Assembly (NCBI RefSeq): GCF_905171775.1
Contig: NC_053489.1
Location: 150,063,142-150,127,141 of the forward strand
Direction: 5' to 3'
DNA from: Rana temporaria
Taxonomy: Eukaryota; Chordata; Amphibia; Anura; Ranidae
Length of the DNA stretch: 64,000 bases
Below the pieces are notes generated by a model, which was not told the DNA's origin, ran no database searches, and worked only from the letters and a program-made list of their open reading frames with translations. Numbering within the stretch: position 1 is the stretch's first letter; each line of letters opens with the position of its first letter. This document shows, piece by piece, positions 47,339 through 57,716 of the stretch. The position numbers and the translations under genes are program-made.

Positions 47339-48734
47339 TTTTTTACAATTTTCCTGCAGTTGGAGAGTTGATTTTTCTCATGTGTTTTTTTCAGTTTTTT
47401 ATTTTGATAATAATAGTGCTCAAATCAAAAACAGCCCCCGCCCCCTTTTCTCTTTTTTAAGCCTTTGGCAAAGAAGTGAGAAGGATCTTAGCAGCATCAT
47501 GCTAGTGAAATTACTAAGACTTAAATCTGGTACACAAACAAAACTATCAGCTTAGGTTGCTAACCATGCTAATCAGCGCTATCTGCCATTGGCTGAGTGT
47601 GCTGATCGGTAGTCGGTCGGCTGCTGGTTTTCTAGCATGCACGTCCGACAGAAACTGGCCAAAGGGACGGCTTTAGCGTACATTAGACTTATACTAAATA
47701 CAGACATACAGTATTGATGTCACAGGGACACATCTCCAGTCATCAGGTTAGGTCTACAAAAATCTTTTATTTCAAATAACTAAGAAATATGAACATTGTG
47801 AAAAGTTCCTTTAATTGTTTTTCTATTTGGATTATATGGCAGCAATAATATCATTCCGTTTTCTTTTCTTTTTACATTTGAAAATGTCTTTGCATGTACA
47901 TTTTTCATAATTAATGACTGTGCCGGCCAGCTCATGCCATAGCATATTAAGTAAGTGCTAATAAAGTACTCATCTAAATAATTAACTATATGTTCATGTC
48001 TTGTATACTATTGTACTATATGTGCAGCATCTTAAAAGAAGAAGAACACTAGGTGGCATAGAATCCTGATAAGTTCAATGTGTGCATATGAATAGGATCT
48101 GTCAAACTGACAAGTACTATATGACAAACTTAAAAGAAAAAGGGGGTTATCAAGAAAAGTTATCTGTTTTTTGACAGTGCTGAGACATTTTCTAATGCAT
48201 TTCCCAAGGTATTGTAAATCAAGATTGTGAATGCTATGCCATACATGTGTGAGCACTGGGGAATAAATTACATTTTTTCTTTAAAGCAAATATGGTATGA
48301 GCTGAACATTTTGATCTAGCTGACTAAAATGCAAATCAAGAACAAAGACTTAAAAAATACATTTATACATGGCGCCAGTGTTTCCAGTTACTTTGGTCTA
48401 GTTGTGGATGTGGTTGTATGTGTGTGTTTGCAGCTTTGCTGGGCTAGTTCTGAAATGTATAAATTTATGAATGTTACAGTAGTGTTAATTGCATTAACAT
48501 ACAAGAATAAATATATAAAGTGCCATGCTTTTTGTGGGGAGCCAGAACCCAGGACAGTCTTAACAAAATATTCAGCATGGGGCCCAAATTGTTACTGATC
48601 GAAGACCCAATCTGTGTGTTTACAAGGGAGGTGGGAACTCAGCACTGGATCCCTCCACCCAAGAGTTTCATAGCATTTGCACAGAATGCTACAATGTTGC
48701 TCATCTAATAGAATATGGCATTAACCTAGAGTGA
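47339..48734. other. Non-coding DNA, nothing recognised
   Basis: About 1.4 kb of unclassified sequence with no intact frame or repeat ends. Confidence 0.4.
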
Positions 48735-48925
48735 TGGGCCGAACACCCCCCTGTTCAGTTCCCACCAGAACTCCCAAACAGGGAAAAAGTTCAACACAGA
48801 GCCGCAAACTCTATTAAAGTCTATGGTACCCAAACATGAAAAATCAAAAGTTTTATTTTGAACGATCATATGCAAGTTATTGGCCATAAAAAGGGTACAG
48901 AGGACCGGGTACTTATTTATGTTTT
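48735..48925. mobile_element. Truncated left end of the foldback hAT family
   Basis: GATGGGCCGAACACCCCCCT followed by GTTCAGTTCCCACCAGAAC parallels the left end of the element at 50808 (GATGAGCCGAACACCCCCCT). Similarity ends near 48925. The rest is lost or replaced. Confidence 0.65.
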
Positions 48926-49262
48926 AAAGATTGTTTTTATAGGAACTGATTGATGGGCTTCCTGCTTACCTCCATTTACCTTATGCTTGCTGATGTGACC
49001 TTTGTGATGAGGGTCCACTACATAGGGTAAGTAGCTGTATTGTTGGGTGCTGGTGACGGGTCTCTCTATCCCCTGCCTATCGCAGATTGAACTACCATTG
49101 AACATTTGTTCCTGGACTGAGTCTTTTTTGGATTATTGTTTAAGCGCTGCACCTAGCAATATATACTTTTTATTGACTTTTGTTCAATATTGTGCTGGCT
49201 GCTGTTTTATTGAATCAATTGATACAACAAGAATCTTTAGCGCAACATATTTTATTTTTACC
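48926..49262. other. Insert of unknown type between two hAT-like pieces
   Basis: Contains TTAAGCGCTGCACC, also present in similar form near 59189-59201. Possibly a Penelope-like 3' piece, but no coding part supports that. Confidence 0.25.
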
Positions 49263-49265
49263 TAG

Positions 49266-49465
49266 CCTTAGGGTCTGGTATGGATTTTTGGGGGGAACCC
49301 AGGCTGTTTTTTTTTATTTTGGTATGTGGTTCCAATATAAATGCATATCAGACTGAATAGTCTGGTATGGTCTTGGAGGGGACCACATGACGTTTCTTTA
49401 TAACTTTGGTATGTGGTTCCCCCTCAAGATCCATACCAGACCCAAAGGGCCTGGGTGGAACTTGT
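49266..49465. repeat. hAT arm fragment (GGTCTGGTATGGAT type)
   Basis: GGTCTGGTATGGATTTTTGG and the inverted CAAGATCCATACCAGACCC form a hairpin like the arms of the 50.8-kb element (GGTCTGGAATGGAT...). It leads directly into the minisatellite. Confidence 0.5.
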
Positions 49466-50100
49466 CCCCTGCCCCCCATCCTGCTGACTCTTGTCCTCCT
49501 TCCTGCTGACTGCTTCCCTCCATCCTGCTGACCCCTGTCCCCCATCCTGCTCACAACTGTCCTCTTACCTCCTGACTCATGTCCCCTATTATGCTGATGC
49601 CTGTCTTCTGCACTGCTGACCCCTCTCCTCTTCACTGCTGACCCCAGTCCCCTATTATGCTGACCCCTGTCCCCTATTATGCTGACCCATGTCTTCTGCA
49701 CTGCTGACCCATGTCCTCTGCACTGCTGACCCCTGTCCTCTGCCCTGCTGATCCCTGTCCTCTGCCCTGATGACCCCTGTCCTCTGCCCTGATGACCCCT
49801 GTCCTCTGCCCAGCTGACCCCTGTCTTCCATTATTCTAACCCCTGTCCTCAACCCTACTGAACCCCGTCCTCCATCCTGCTGACCCCTGTCCTCCATCCT
49901 GCTGACCCCCGTCCTCCATCCTGCTGACCCCTGTCCTCCATCCTGCTGACCCTTGTCCTCCATCCTGCTGACCCCTGTCCTCCATCCTGCTGACCCTTTC
50001 CTCTTCCCTTGTGACCCCTCTTCTTTGCCATACTAACCCGGTTCTCTGCACTGCTTAACAATGTCCACCCTCCTGTTGACTCCTGTACACTTCCCTGCAG
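49466..50100 (+). repeat. 22-bp minisatellite, about 28 units
   Basis: Unit CCTGCTGACCCCTGTCCTCC followed by AT, best preserved at 49871-49990. Three units equal 66 nt, so several minus-strand frames stay open and read GQGSAGWRTGVSRMEDRGQQ-type repeats. They show no start context or known domain and are not considered genes. Confidence 0.9.
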
Positions 50101-50104
50101 ATCC

Positions 50105-50459
50105 TTATACTTTCCAAGGTCCATAAAGACATGGATGAGAGCGTTTGGGCAGGAGGAGTCCTAACCTCAACCCGATAGAACACCTTTGGAATGAATTAGA
50201 GTGGAGACTGCGAGCCAGGTCTTCTCGTTCACATCAGTGCCTGACCTCACAAATGCGCTTCTGGAAGAATGGTCAAACATTCCCATAGATGCACTTCTAA
50301 ACCTTGTGGACAACCTTGCCAGAAGAGTTGAAGCTGTAATAGCTGCAAAGGGTGGGCCAACTCAATATTAAACCCTACGGACTAAGACTGGGATGCCATT
50401 AAAGTTCATGTGTGTGTAAAGGCAGGCATCCCAATAGTTTTGGTAAAAAAGTGTATGTA
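50105..50459 (+). mobile_element. Tc1-like transposon, 3' end with transposase C-terminus
   Basis: Carries the decayed LNPIEHLWNELEWRLRARS coding block (about 50165-50220) and the terminal repeat through AGGCAGGCATCCCAATAGTT to AAGTGTA. Same family as 2388-2772. The left part of the transposon is missing. Frameshifts near 50230 and 50325. Confidence 0.75.
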
Positions 50460-50767
50460 CACAAGATTTAGGGCTTGCAGTACAAAAAGCATTTTTTAAT
50501 ATACACAATTAACAGCAACAGTTTTTGCCATCTTGTCCTTTCCAAATTAAACCATTGCTGTTACTTATGAAGTTTGAGCAATAAAACAAGCTCTTTCTGC
50601 TGCAACCCCTGTGTTTTTTTACATTAGCAGTTTGAACACATGAAAGTCCACGTTGTTGAGAATGCTAGCTAATTCCTACAGGTGGTATCTGCCATCTTAA
50701 AAAAAATAGAAAATTGAGTACTATCCGTGATACTTTTTTTATTTGCACCAACATAAAAAACTTCAGT
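50460..50767. other. Non-coding spacer
   Basis: About 300 bp, no feature seen. Confidence 0.35.
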
Positions 50768-50807
50768 GAAAGAAAGAAAAATGCGCTAGAAATCAAATAC
50801 TAGGATA

Positions 50808-52920
50808 TAGGGATGAGCCGAACACCCCCCTGTTCGGTTCGCACCAGAACTTGCGAACACACCAATGTTCTTGTGAACTTTAGAACCCCGTTAAAGTCTA
50901 TGGGACTCGAACATTTAAAATCTAAATTGCTAATTTTAAAAGCTAATATGCAAGTTATTGTCCTAAAAAGTGTTTGGGGACCTGGGTCCGGCTCCAGGGG
51001 ACATGTATCAATGCAAAACATTTTTTCAAAATGGAAGTTTTTTCGGGAGCAGTGAATTTATTAATGCTAAAAGTGAAACAATAAAAGTGAAATATTACTT
51101 TAAATTTCGTACCTAGGGGGGGTGTAAAGTTAGCATGTGAAATAGCGCATGTTTCAAGTACTTAGAACTGTCTCTGCACAAAGTGTCATTTCTGAAAGGA
51201 AAAAAAGGATTTTAAAACTGGACTTGCGGCTATAATGAATTGTCGGATCTGGCAATTCAGAGAGAATTCATTGATAAAAAAAAAATAGCGTGGGGGTCCC
51301 CCCAAATTCTATTACCAGGCCCTTCAGGTCTGGAATGGATATTAAGGGGAACCCTGCCGTCAATTTTAAAAAAAAAATGACGTGGGGTTCCCCCCAAATA
51401 TCCATTCCAGACCTTTCAGGTCTGGTGTGGATTTTAAGGGGAACTCCACCCCAAATTAAAAAAAATGGCGTGGAGTTCCCCCAAAAATTCACACCAGACC
51501 CCTTATCCGAGCATGTTAACCTGGCGGGCCTCAGAAAAGAGGGGGGGGACAGAGTGCGGCCCCCTCTCCTGAACCGTACCAGGCCACATGCCCTCAACAT
51601 AGAGAGGAGGGCCTCATTCCCACAACCCTTGCCCGGTGGTTGTGGGGGTCTGGGGGCGGGGGGCTTATCAGAATCTGGAAGACCCCTTTAACAAGGGGGA
51701 CCCCCAGATCCTGCCCCTCCCTATGTGAATTGGTAATGGGGTACCCCTACCATTTCACGAAGGAAGTGTAAATAGTTGGAAAAAACACACACACCGTAGA
51801 AAAAAGTCCTTTATTAATAAAAAAAATAAAAAAAATCCAGCGGTGATAATCAACTCGTTCCCAGCTACCTGCTCCAACGTTGTCTGTATCCAGCGACGGT
51901 CGGTGATCTCCGGTCCAGCGATGAGAAAATCCATCCATCCAGAACGCAGCCACACCAACCTCCACTCACCGCTGGACACAGCCCAGCGAATGACGCAGCT
52001 GAAGCTGTGACATTTCTTACATAGGGGAGGCGGGGCCACCAGTCACGTGACCCCGCCCCCTCTGACGCACCCTCTGCTACGTCACTGTGGAAGCCCAGTC
52101 TTCCCCCTTGCTGGGCTTCCCCAGTGACGTAGCAGAGGGTGCGTCAGAGGGTGTGGGGTCACGTGACGGGTGGCCCCGCCTTCCCTACATAAGAAATGTC
52201 ACAGCCAGCCAGGTTAACGTGCTCGGATAAGGGGTCTGGTGTGAATTTTTGGGGGAACCCCACGCCATTTTTTTTTAAATTTGGGGTGGGGTTCCCCTTA
52301 AAATCCACACCAGACCTGAAGGGTCTGGAATGGATATTTGGGGGGAACCCCACGTCATTTTTTTTTTAAATTGATGGAGGGGTTCCCCTTAATATCCATT
52401 TCAGACCTGAAGGGCCTGGAATTTGGGGGGACCCCCACGCTATTTTTTTTTATGAATGAATTCTCTCTGAATTGCCAGAGCCGACAATTCATTATAGCCG
52501 CAAGTCCGGTTTTAAAATACTTTTTTTCCTTTCAGAAATGACACTTTGTGCAGGGACAGTTCTATGTACGGGAAACATGCGCTATTTCACATTTAAAGTA
52601 ATATTTCACTTTTATTGTTTCACTTTTAGCATTATTAAATTCACTGCTCCCGAAAAAACAGACATTTTTAAAACTTTTTTTTGCATCAATACATGTCCCC
52701 TGGGACAGGACCCAGGTCCCCAAACACTTTTTAGGACAATAAATTGCATATATGCCTTTAACATTATCACTTTAGATTTCTCCCATAGACTTTAACAGGG
52801 CATTCCGCGGCTTTTCGAATTTGCCGCGAACACCCCTAATTGTTCGTTGTTCGCCGAACAGGCGAACAGGCAATGTTCGAGTCGAACATGAGTTCGACTC
52901 GAACTCGAAGCTCATCCCTA
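50808..52920. mobile_element. Foldback hAT element, 2113 bp, exact 8-bp duplication
   Basis: Ends TAGGGATGAGC and GCTCATCCCTA are exact inverted repeats. CTAGGATA is duplicated on both sides (50800-50807 and 52921-52928). The outer roughly 700 bp on each side are inverted copies: for example TAGCGTGGGGGTCCCCCC against GGGGGGACCCCCACGCTA, and AAAGTGAAACAATAAAAGTG against CACTTTTATTGTTTCACTTT. A second palindrome of nearly 190 bp is centred near 52107. No transposase; the 133- and 110-codon frames at 51.3-51.7 kb only trace repeats of the arms. Confidence 0.9.
52012..52202. repeat. Long palindrome inside the hAT element
   Basis: CTCTGCTACGTCACTG (about 52072-52087) pairs with CAGTGACGTAGCAGAG (about 52121-52136), and outwards CACGTGACCCCGCCCC-like and ACATTTCTTAC / ATAAGAAATGT arms continue the pairing. 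Contains CACGTG and GTGACGT motifs. Confidence 0.8.
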
Positions 52921-52983
52921 CTAGGATATATAACAAACTGGTAGACAAATATACGTCTATGCAACATAAATGATAACATATGA

Positions 52984-53031
52984 AGTACTTCCTGATGATG
53001 GCCTTGTGATTGGCTGAAACGTCGAGGTACT
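52984..53031 (+). ncRNA. Hammerhead ribozyme candidate
   Basis: Stem I: AGTACTTC (52984-52991) with GAGGTACT (53024-53031), 8 pairs including one G-T. Core CTGATGA (52992-52998), one extra T, stem II GGCC/GGCT with an 8-nt loop (53000-53015), GAAA (53016-53019), and the site GTC (53021-53023). Between the GAAA and the site the sequence ACGT is self-complementary, so stem III could form only between two RNA copies, as in dimeric hammerheads. The extra T at 52999 departs from the consensus. Hammerheads are known in Penelope-like elements and retrozymes. Confidence 0.5.
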
Positions 53032-53534
53032 ACTTCCGCCCAAATTGAAACCACCAGGGAATTGTGCACCAGGATGCCGCTACGAGGACTATCCCGTTCA
53101 GGGCCGATTACCCTTTTAATCAATCGCCTGCTATACACACCGGGTGCCAGGACTATTAAGCACTCAGCAATGTAACTGTAACCTTTTTTATTTTGTGGAA
53201 TCAATAAATATTTTAAACGGCATTGCGCAATGAGGCTCTTTCTCTTTTGATCCCTATTTATCCCTATGAGCAACATCTCTATCAATAAGATGTCATCCTA
53301 AAGATCCGAGTTCGGGGTATAGACCACACTAGTAAAAGTTGGTCCACACATTGCGGTGAGTGCACATTTATGTGGGGCACTCAGTCTGAGCACCAGTCCA
53401 TAGGAGTCTTCATTGAGCACGAACACCATATGAGATCATCATACGTTATCATTTATGTTGCATATACGTATGTTTGTCTACCAGCTTGTTATATATCCTA
53501 GTAGTTGATTTCTAGTGCATTTTTCTTTCTTTCA

Positions 53535-54440
53535 ATCTATATTGCTCTGTTGGTACATATCAAGTTTATTTTGCAGCTGATATCAGGTACTTTGGGTACT
53601 CATTCATATCCAAAGGCGCTTTTTAGTTTATATACTTAAAAAAAAAAAAAAATCGGGGACAAGTTTTTGGGGTATGTCCACTTCTTCAAGGTCCAAGCAG
53701 TACTGCTTGGACTCTGAAGAACGGGGAATTACCCGGAAAGCTTGTCCTGAAACATTGTATGTTAGTACAAAGAAACAAAGTATCATGGTCAGTACTTAAT
53801 TTTCTCTGTCACAATTGCACTAATACGGCTACAATCACCTCAAGTATGGTGTAAAAGAAATAGAGACAGAGAGCTAGAGAGACAGAAAGAGTTTTCAACA
53901 CTTGGAAGATATTGTACTTTTAAGATGAGATAAACTCTATTAAGTATTTATCCCAGTAATTGGTTACCTAAAGGATACATTAATCTTTCAAACAAAATCA
54001 AACACCATTTCCTGTATATTACACATTCTAACGATTACTGGTATTTATGGCTGTTTACAGGAAATTGTATTTTATGTCAGAATTGTGCCACAAAGGTTAC
54101 CTTGTCCAATGGCATTAATTAAGTTAATTAACTCTTGTAACTGTTTCACTCTGGCACTTTGAAACATTGCCACAAATGTAAATGATGTTAACTGTTGTAG
54201 GCCTGGTGCTGGGTTATTCGAGCGAGTGACAGGCAAAACTTTAATTATTCCCAAATTGTACTAAAGAAATCAAACATCTTTTTACCTTTAATATTATATT
54301 AATATTTGGAAACAACTGTATTACTCTTGGGCAACCTTTACAAGTAAAAAAGGAATGTCATTTTTTATTTATTTTTGTTAATTAATTTTGGCGTGTCTCT
54401 CGGAATGCACACGGGACAGGGAGCTCAACAGGCAAAATGA
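53535..54440. other. Mostly unclassified non-coding DNA with one palindrome
   Basis: Holds the palindrome and third hammerhead-like motif at 53682-53750. Otherwise no feature. Confidence 0.4.
53682..53750 (+). ncRNA. Palindrome joined to a third hammerhead-like motif
   Basis: TTCTTCA...TGAAGAA and the perfect GTCCAAGCAGTACTGCTTGG form a 40-bp palindrome (53682-53721). Overlapping its right half is CTGAAGA (53714-53720), an extra A, a 4-bp hairpin CGGG/CCCG (53722-53735), GAAA (53736-53739), then AGCT (self-complementary) and a UU site. Stem I could be GGAC (53709-53712) with GTCC (53744-53747). It may instead be just a hairpin-rich repeat end. Confidence 0.35.
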
Positions 54441-54442
54441 AA

Positions 54443-54657
54443 TGCCTCGTACACACGGTCAGACTTTTGACCGTGCAAAAGTCTGCCGTGAGTCTTTCGG
54501 AAGTCCGACGGAAAGAAAGAGAACAGGTTCTCTATCTAAGGTCCGTCGGACTTCCGACAAAAAAAGGCCGATAGAGGCTACACACAGCCGTACTTTCAGA
54601 GAAAAAAAACCTGTCTGACTTTTTCTCTCAGGAAAGTCCGGCCGTGTGTACGAGGCA
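54443..54657. mobile_element. Harbinger-type MITE, TGCCTCGTACACACGGTC type, 215 bp
   Basis: TGCCTCGTACACACGGTC and the inverted GGCCGTGTGTACGAGGCA. Right flank TTA, left flank AAA, so one duplication copy has mutated. Internal AAAGTCTG / AGTCTTTC and GTCGGACTTCCGAC arms. Non-coding. The frames inside are palindrome artefacts. Confidence 0.75.
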
Positions 54658-54660
54658 TTA

Positions 54661-55130
54661 GACAGCCCTGGGTAAGCTGGAACAGTTTTTACGGTTCTGC
54701 AATAAACAGGATTTTTTTTTACTTTTTGTGAACATCTATAAGCTAATACTTTAATGTGCACAGTTTAGGCACAGGTTTACTTAAAACCATTACAATCTAA
54801 ACTGCTCACAAAAAAAAAAGAGTACAATAATCTAACAGTTTATCCTTTGCAGGTGAAAGTATTTCATATATGGAGAGGTTAAATGTTAGATTATAACCGT
54901 TTAAGCAAGGTTTTCATATTATAGCTTTGCAACAGAGCAGATAAATTGAATTGCAGATTGTAACATGGCTCCAGGCAGATCCTACTCCCTTTAGCTTTTG
55001 TGCAGTAAATATTCAATGGTGCATTTTGTGTAGTTTGATAATGTTCTGATATACATGCCTGTACGTCATTTGAAGCTGGTATGGTTATTATAAAATTGAT
55101 TAATCCTCACCAAATTTGTTTGCATTTATT
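54661..55130. other. Non-coding DNA, nothing recognised
   Basis: About 470 bp without recognisable elements. Confidence 0.4.
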
Positions 55131-55270
55131 ATTAGCTTATTATTATTTCAGGTACTTATATAATGCCGTCAATTTACGCAGCGCTTTACATATCCAATGT
55201 ACATTCACATCAGTCCCACTCCCTGCCCTCGAGGGGCTTACAACCTAAGGTCCCTAACACAAATTCATAT
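55131..55270 (-). mobile_element. L2 LINE 3' end fragment
   Basis: ATTATTATT followed on the plus strand by AATTTACGCAGCGCTTTACA; on the minus strand this is the TGTAAAGCGCTGCG...TATATAAG end of L2 elements. GGGCTTACAACCTAAGG is also part of the family. Short 5'-truncated copy. Confidence 0.65.
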
Positions 55271-55310
55271 ATATATACTATGGCCAATTTTTTAGACAGA
55301 ATCTGATTAA

Positions 55311-55799
55311 AGCTGAGTTCTAGGCTTTTTATGTTTATTAAAAGTCAGCAGCTACAAAAAGTGTAGCTGCTGACTTTTAATAAACAGACACTTACCTGTT
55401 CCACAGTCCAGCGATGTGGCCGCCCAGAGCGTCGCTCCTCTCCCCCTTCTCTCCGCCGGCACCTCCATTGACACTCTGGGCACCCGGCTCTGACAGCTTT
55501 TGGCATCATGGCGGGGCAAACACTGCGCATGCGCGAGTCGCGCAACGCACTCGGAGTGGACAAGCGATATTCTGGGACCTGTTACTTGTCCCACAAGATC
55601 ACCTAGAGGTAGGGGCCGCCTAGGTGGAAAGGAGGGGTCATCTAGGCGGCCCGTAGGCGGAAGGAGGAAATGGGAATGAAAGTCCCACTCCAAACGAAGC
55701 CCCCACTCCCCACCCCAAAAAAATGATATGCCGAATGTGGCATGTAAGGGGGTGAGGACTGCTTAAAGCGGAAGTTCCACTTTTGGGTGGAACTCTGCT
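55311..55799. mobile_element. TTAA-flanked MITE, AGCGGAGTTCCA family, copy 3
   Basis: AGCTGAGTTCTAGG at the left, GGGTGGAACTCTGCT at the right, TTAA at both sides (55307-55310 and 55800-55803). The perfect hairpin TTTATTAAAAGTCAGCAGCT / AGCTGCTGACTTTTAATAAA lies near the left end, i.e. this copy is inverted relative to copy 1. CpG-rich centre. Non-coding. Confidence 0.75.
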
Positions 55800-55928
55800 T
55801 TAACCTACCAGCATGTCTTTATAGGCTTATGTGTTGTTATGCAACAGCTGTATTGACATAAAACAAAAATCACAAATATGTTCATGTTTTGTAACGTAAT
55901 GTTATGTTCACTACAGCTGGAAAGTTAA

Positions 55929-56310
55929 AGAGACCCTGTCACCAACTTAAAAGTTCCAAGGAAAAGGACAGTAAAATCAAGTGTTTTAAATTTCCTTTCC
56001 ATAAAATATTTTGTATTTGTTTTCAATGTGCCTTTGAACTTGATTATCCAGGAAGAGCAGGTCATAGCCCTCCTCTCTTCCAGAATTGTTTGATCACACT
56101 CTGTGCTGTCCTAGCTCCTCCACCCCTCCCCTCACCTCCCTATAAAACTCTACAGCTCCAAGTCTACTGGGGCTGCTGATATCACATTCAAAATGGTTGG
56201 GCTCAGCAGCTTTTGGGTGTTTACATAAGGAACATGACATGCATAAAAAGTTCAATGCACATACAATTGTATAGATTGTTTTTGTTGAATGATCTGGCAA
56301 CAGAGTCTCT
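55929..56310. mobile_element. TTAA-flanked MITE, AGAGACCCTGTC type
   Basis: AGAGACCCTGTCACCA at the left and GGCAACAGAGTCTCT at the right, TTAA on both sides (55925-55928 and 56311-56314). No coding content; the 91-codon frame at 55904-56179 crosses the left end and is not a gene. Confidence 0.7.
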
Positions 56311-56486
56311 TTAAATACCAAGCCTCAAAACCTGATTCAGAAACATCTGTAAAAGCTGGTCTCCACAAGAAAACTATACAGTAAGTGCAGATATGCATAA
56401 ATCAGATTACAGTATTAGCAAGTTTAGACCAATAAAAGAAGATTTTACTATAGTTATTACACTTTGCACATTGTTTTTCACCTTAA

Positions 56487-56955
56487 AGGGTCACTAAAGG
56501 AATTTATTTTTTTAGCTAAATAGCTTCCTTTACCTTACTGCAGTCCTGGTTTCATGTCCTCATTGTTCGTTTTTGCTCTGATGTTGCTGTAAATCCTCTC
56601 TGTTTTGGACACTTCCTGGTTGCCTGTTTCCTGATAACCACAGTACTGGGAGATTTCTCACGGTGGTCACTAATCAAGGAGGTGTGATTACTGTGTGTAA
56701 AACGAAACTGGATTGGTGCTGAGGAGTTTTAGACAAAGTATCACTGCTCTCTATTGGCTGACTGCCCTCTAGTGGCTCTCTGTACATCAGAGAACCAGCA
56801 AACAACAGCAAAAACGAAACTACACTGCAGGCACATTATATGATTGTTTTTTTATCAATTTTTAATCATTTTTAAAAGGAATCAGTTAACTATTATGTCT
56901 CTATGCCCTGTAAACAGTCATTTCAGCTAAAAAAAAAAATTCCTTTAGTGACCCT
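56487..56955. mobile_element. TTAA-flanked MITE, AGGGTCACTAAAGG type
   Basis: AGGGTCACTAAAGGAATT and the inverted AATTCCTTTAGTGACCCT, exact over 18 bp, with TTAA on both sides (56483-56486 and 56956-56959). TTTTAGCTAAA / TTTCAGCTAAAA extends the arms. Non-coding, 469 bp. Confidence 0.85.
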
Positions 56956-56959
56956 TTAA

Positions 56960-57478
56960 TACAGGAACTATTTTTCAGAATTTGGTATGCCTGAAAAGGA
57001 TGTTTCAAAAATAATAATCATGCATTTATTATTTTCTATTATTTATGTTCCATTAATAAGTAAACCTTTTCTCATTGTCATAGGTAGCACTAACTGCAGC
57101 CTTTAAGTTTACTCCCTAATAAAATACAATCACAGGTTAAGCACTATCTCATTACTCTACATGCCCTGCTCCACAGAAGCCTAATTTTCCACAACTTTAA
57201 CACAAGTGCTAACAAGCTCAAAGGAGCTTTGCAGAGGTTGGATAAAAGCCTCTCTGTATAGGTTGTGTTTGACCCTTTGTCCTGCTGCATAGGTGGTTAC
57301 TAAGGAAAAAATCCGCATTTGTTCAACCACTATACTAAAATTAGAACTAAATCATTTTTTGAATGTGTTCTAGAAAAGATATGTGCAAAACATTTCTTTT
57401 TTCAATATATAGACCATATAATAATAAAACAGGTGCACTATACCTTTAAATAAAAAAAAAAAACAAACACAAAAACAA
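56960..57478. other. Non-coding DNA, nothing recognised
   Basis: About 520 bp, no repeat ends or frames. Confidence 0.4.
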
Positions 57479-57716
57479 TGTAAGTGGGGGCGATATAGGT
57501 ACATATCTCCACATGTTCTGGAGTTGTCCAGCAGTGGCTCAATTTTGCGGTGAAGTGGTTGAATTCAATAATTTCTGCCTTCAACTGTCCCTCCTGGTCT
57601 CTCCAAAATGTGTATTACTGGGAACCCAGGATGATAAACAGGGGCCTAAACTGTTGCTATTTTATTATGCTAAAAGATAAATTATTCTCAAGTGGAATGC
57701 CCGTTCCCCTCCCTCC
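57479..57716 (+). pseudogene. L1/Tx1-like LINE, short C-terminal fragment
   Basis: Plus strand reads TYLHMFWSCPAVAQFCGEVV, then LLFYYAKR-stop-IILKWN-like sequence. HMFWSCPxVxxFW and AKKxIxLxW are L1-clade ORF2 C-terminal hallmarks. Cut off at 57716 by the next repeat. Confidence 0.65.

Larger units (their letters stand above)
50768..53534. mobile_element. Inverted-repeat element with about 96-bp arms, split by a hAT insertion
   Basis: Left arm is 50768-50807 plus 52929-52983; right arm 53439-53534 is its near-perfect complement (for example GTAGACAAATATACGTCTAT against GTATACG...GTTTGTCTAC, and GATTTCTAGTGCATTTTTC). Without the hAT and one duplication the element is about 646 bp. The 455-bp centre has the hammerhead candidate just inside the left arm. 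No reading frame. I cannot name the family; a non-autonomous Penelope-like or retrozyme-like origin is possible. Confidence 0.65.

Noticed and set aside
49466..50100. CRISPR array
   Set aside because: Units are contiguous without unique spacers, and the context is eukaryotic repeat DNA.
49348..50124. Minus-strand Gly/Gln/Arg-rich repeat proteins
   Set aside because: Open only because of the 22-bp tandem unit; several frames are open at once and there is no start context.
51268..51691. 110- and 133-codon overlapping frames
   Set aside because: They trace the repeated GGTCTGGA/TCCAGACC arms of the foldback hAT on both strands; no transposase motif.
52836..53285. 149-codon minus-strand frame as a gene
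   Set aside because: It runs across the hAT boundary at 52920, the inverted-repeat arm and the hammerhead motif, so it joins unrelated repeats.
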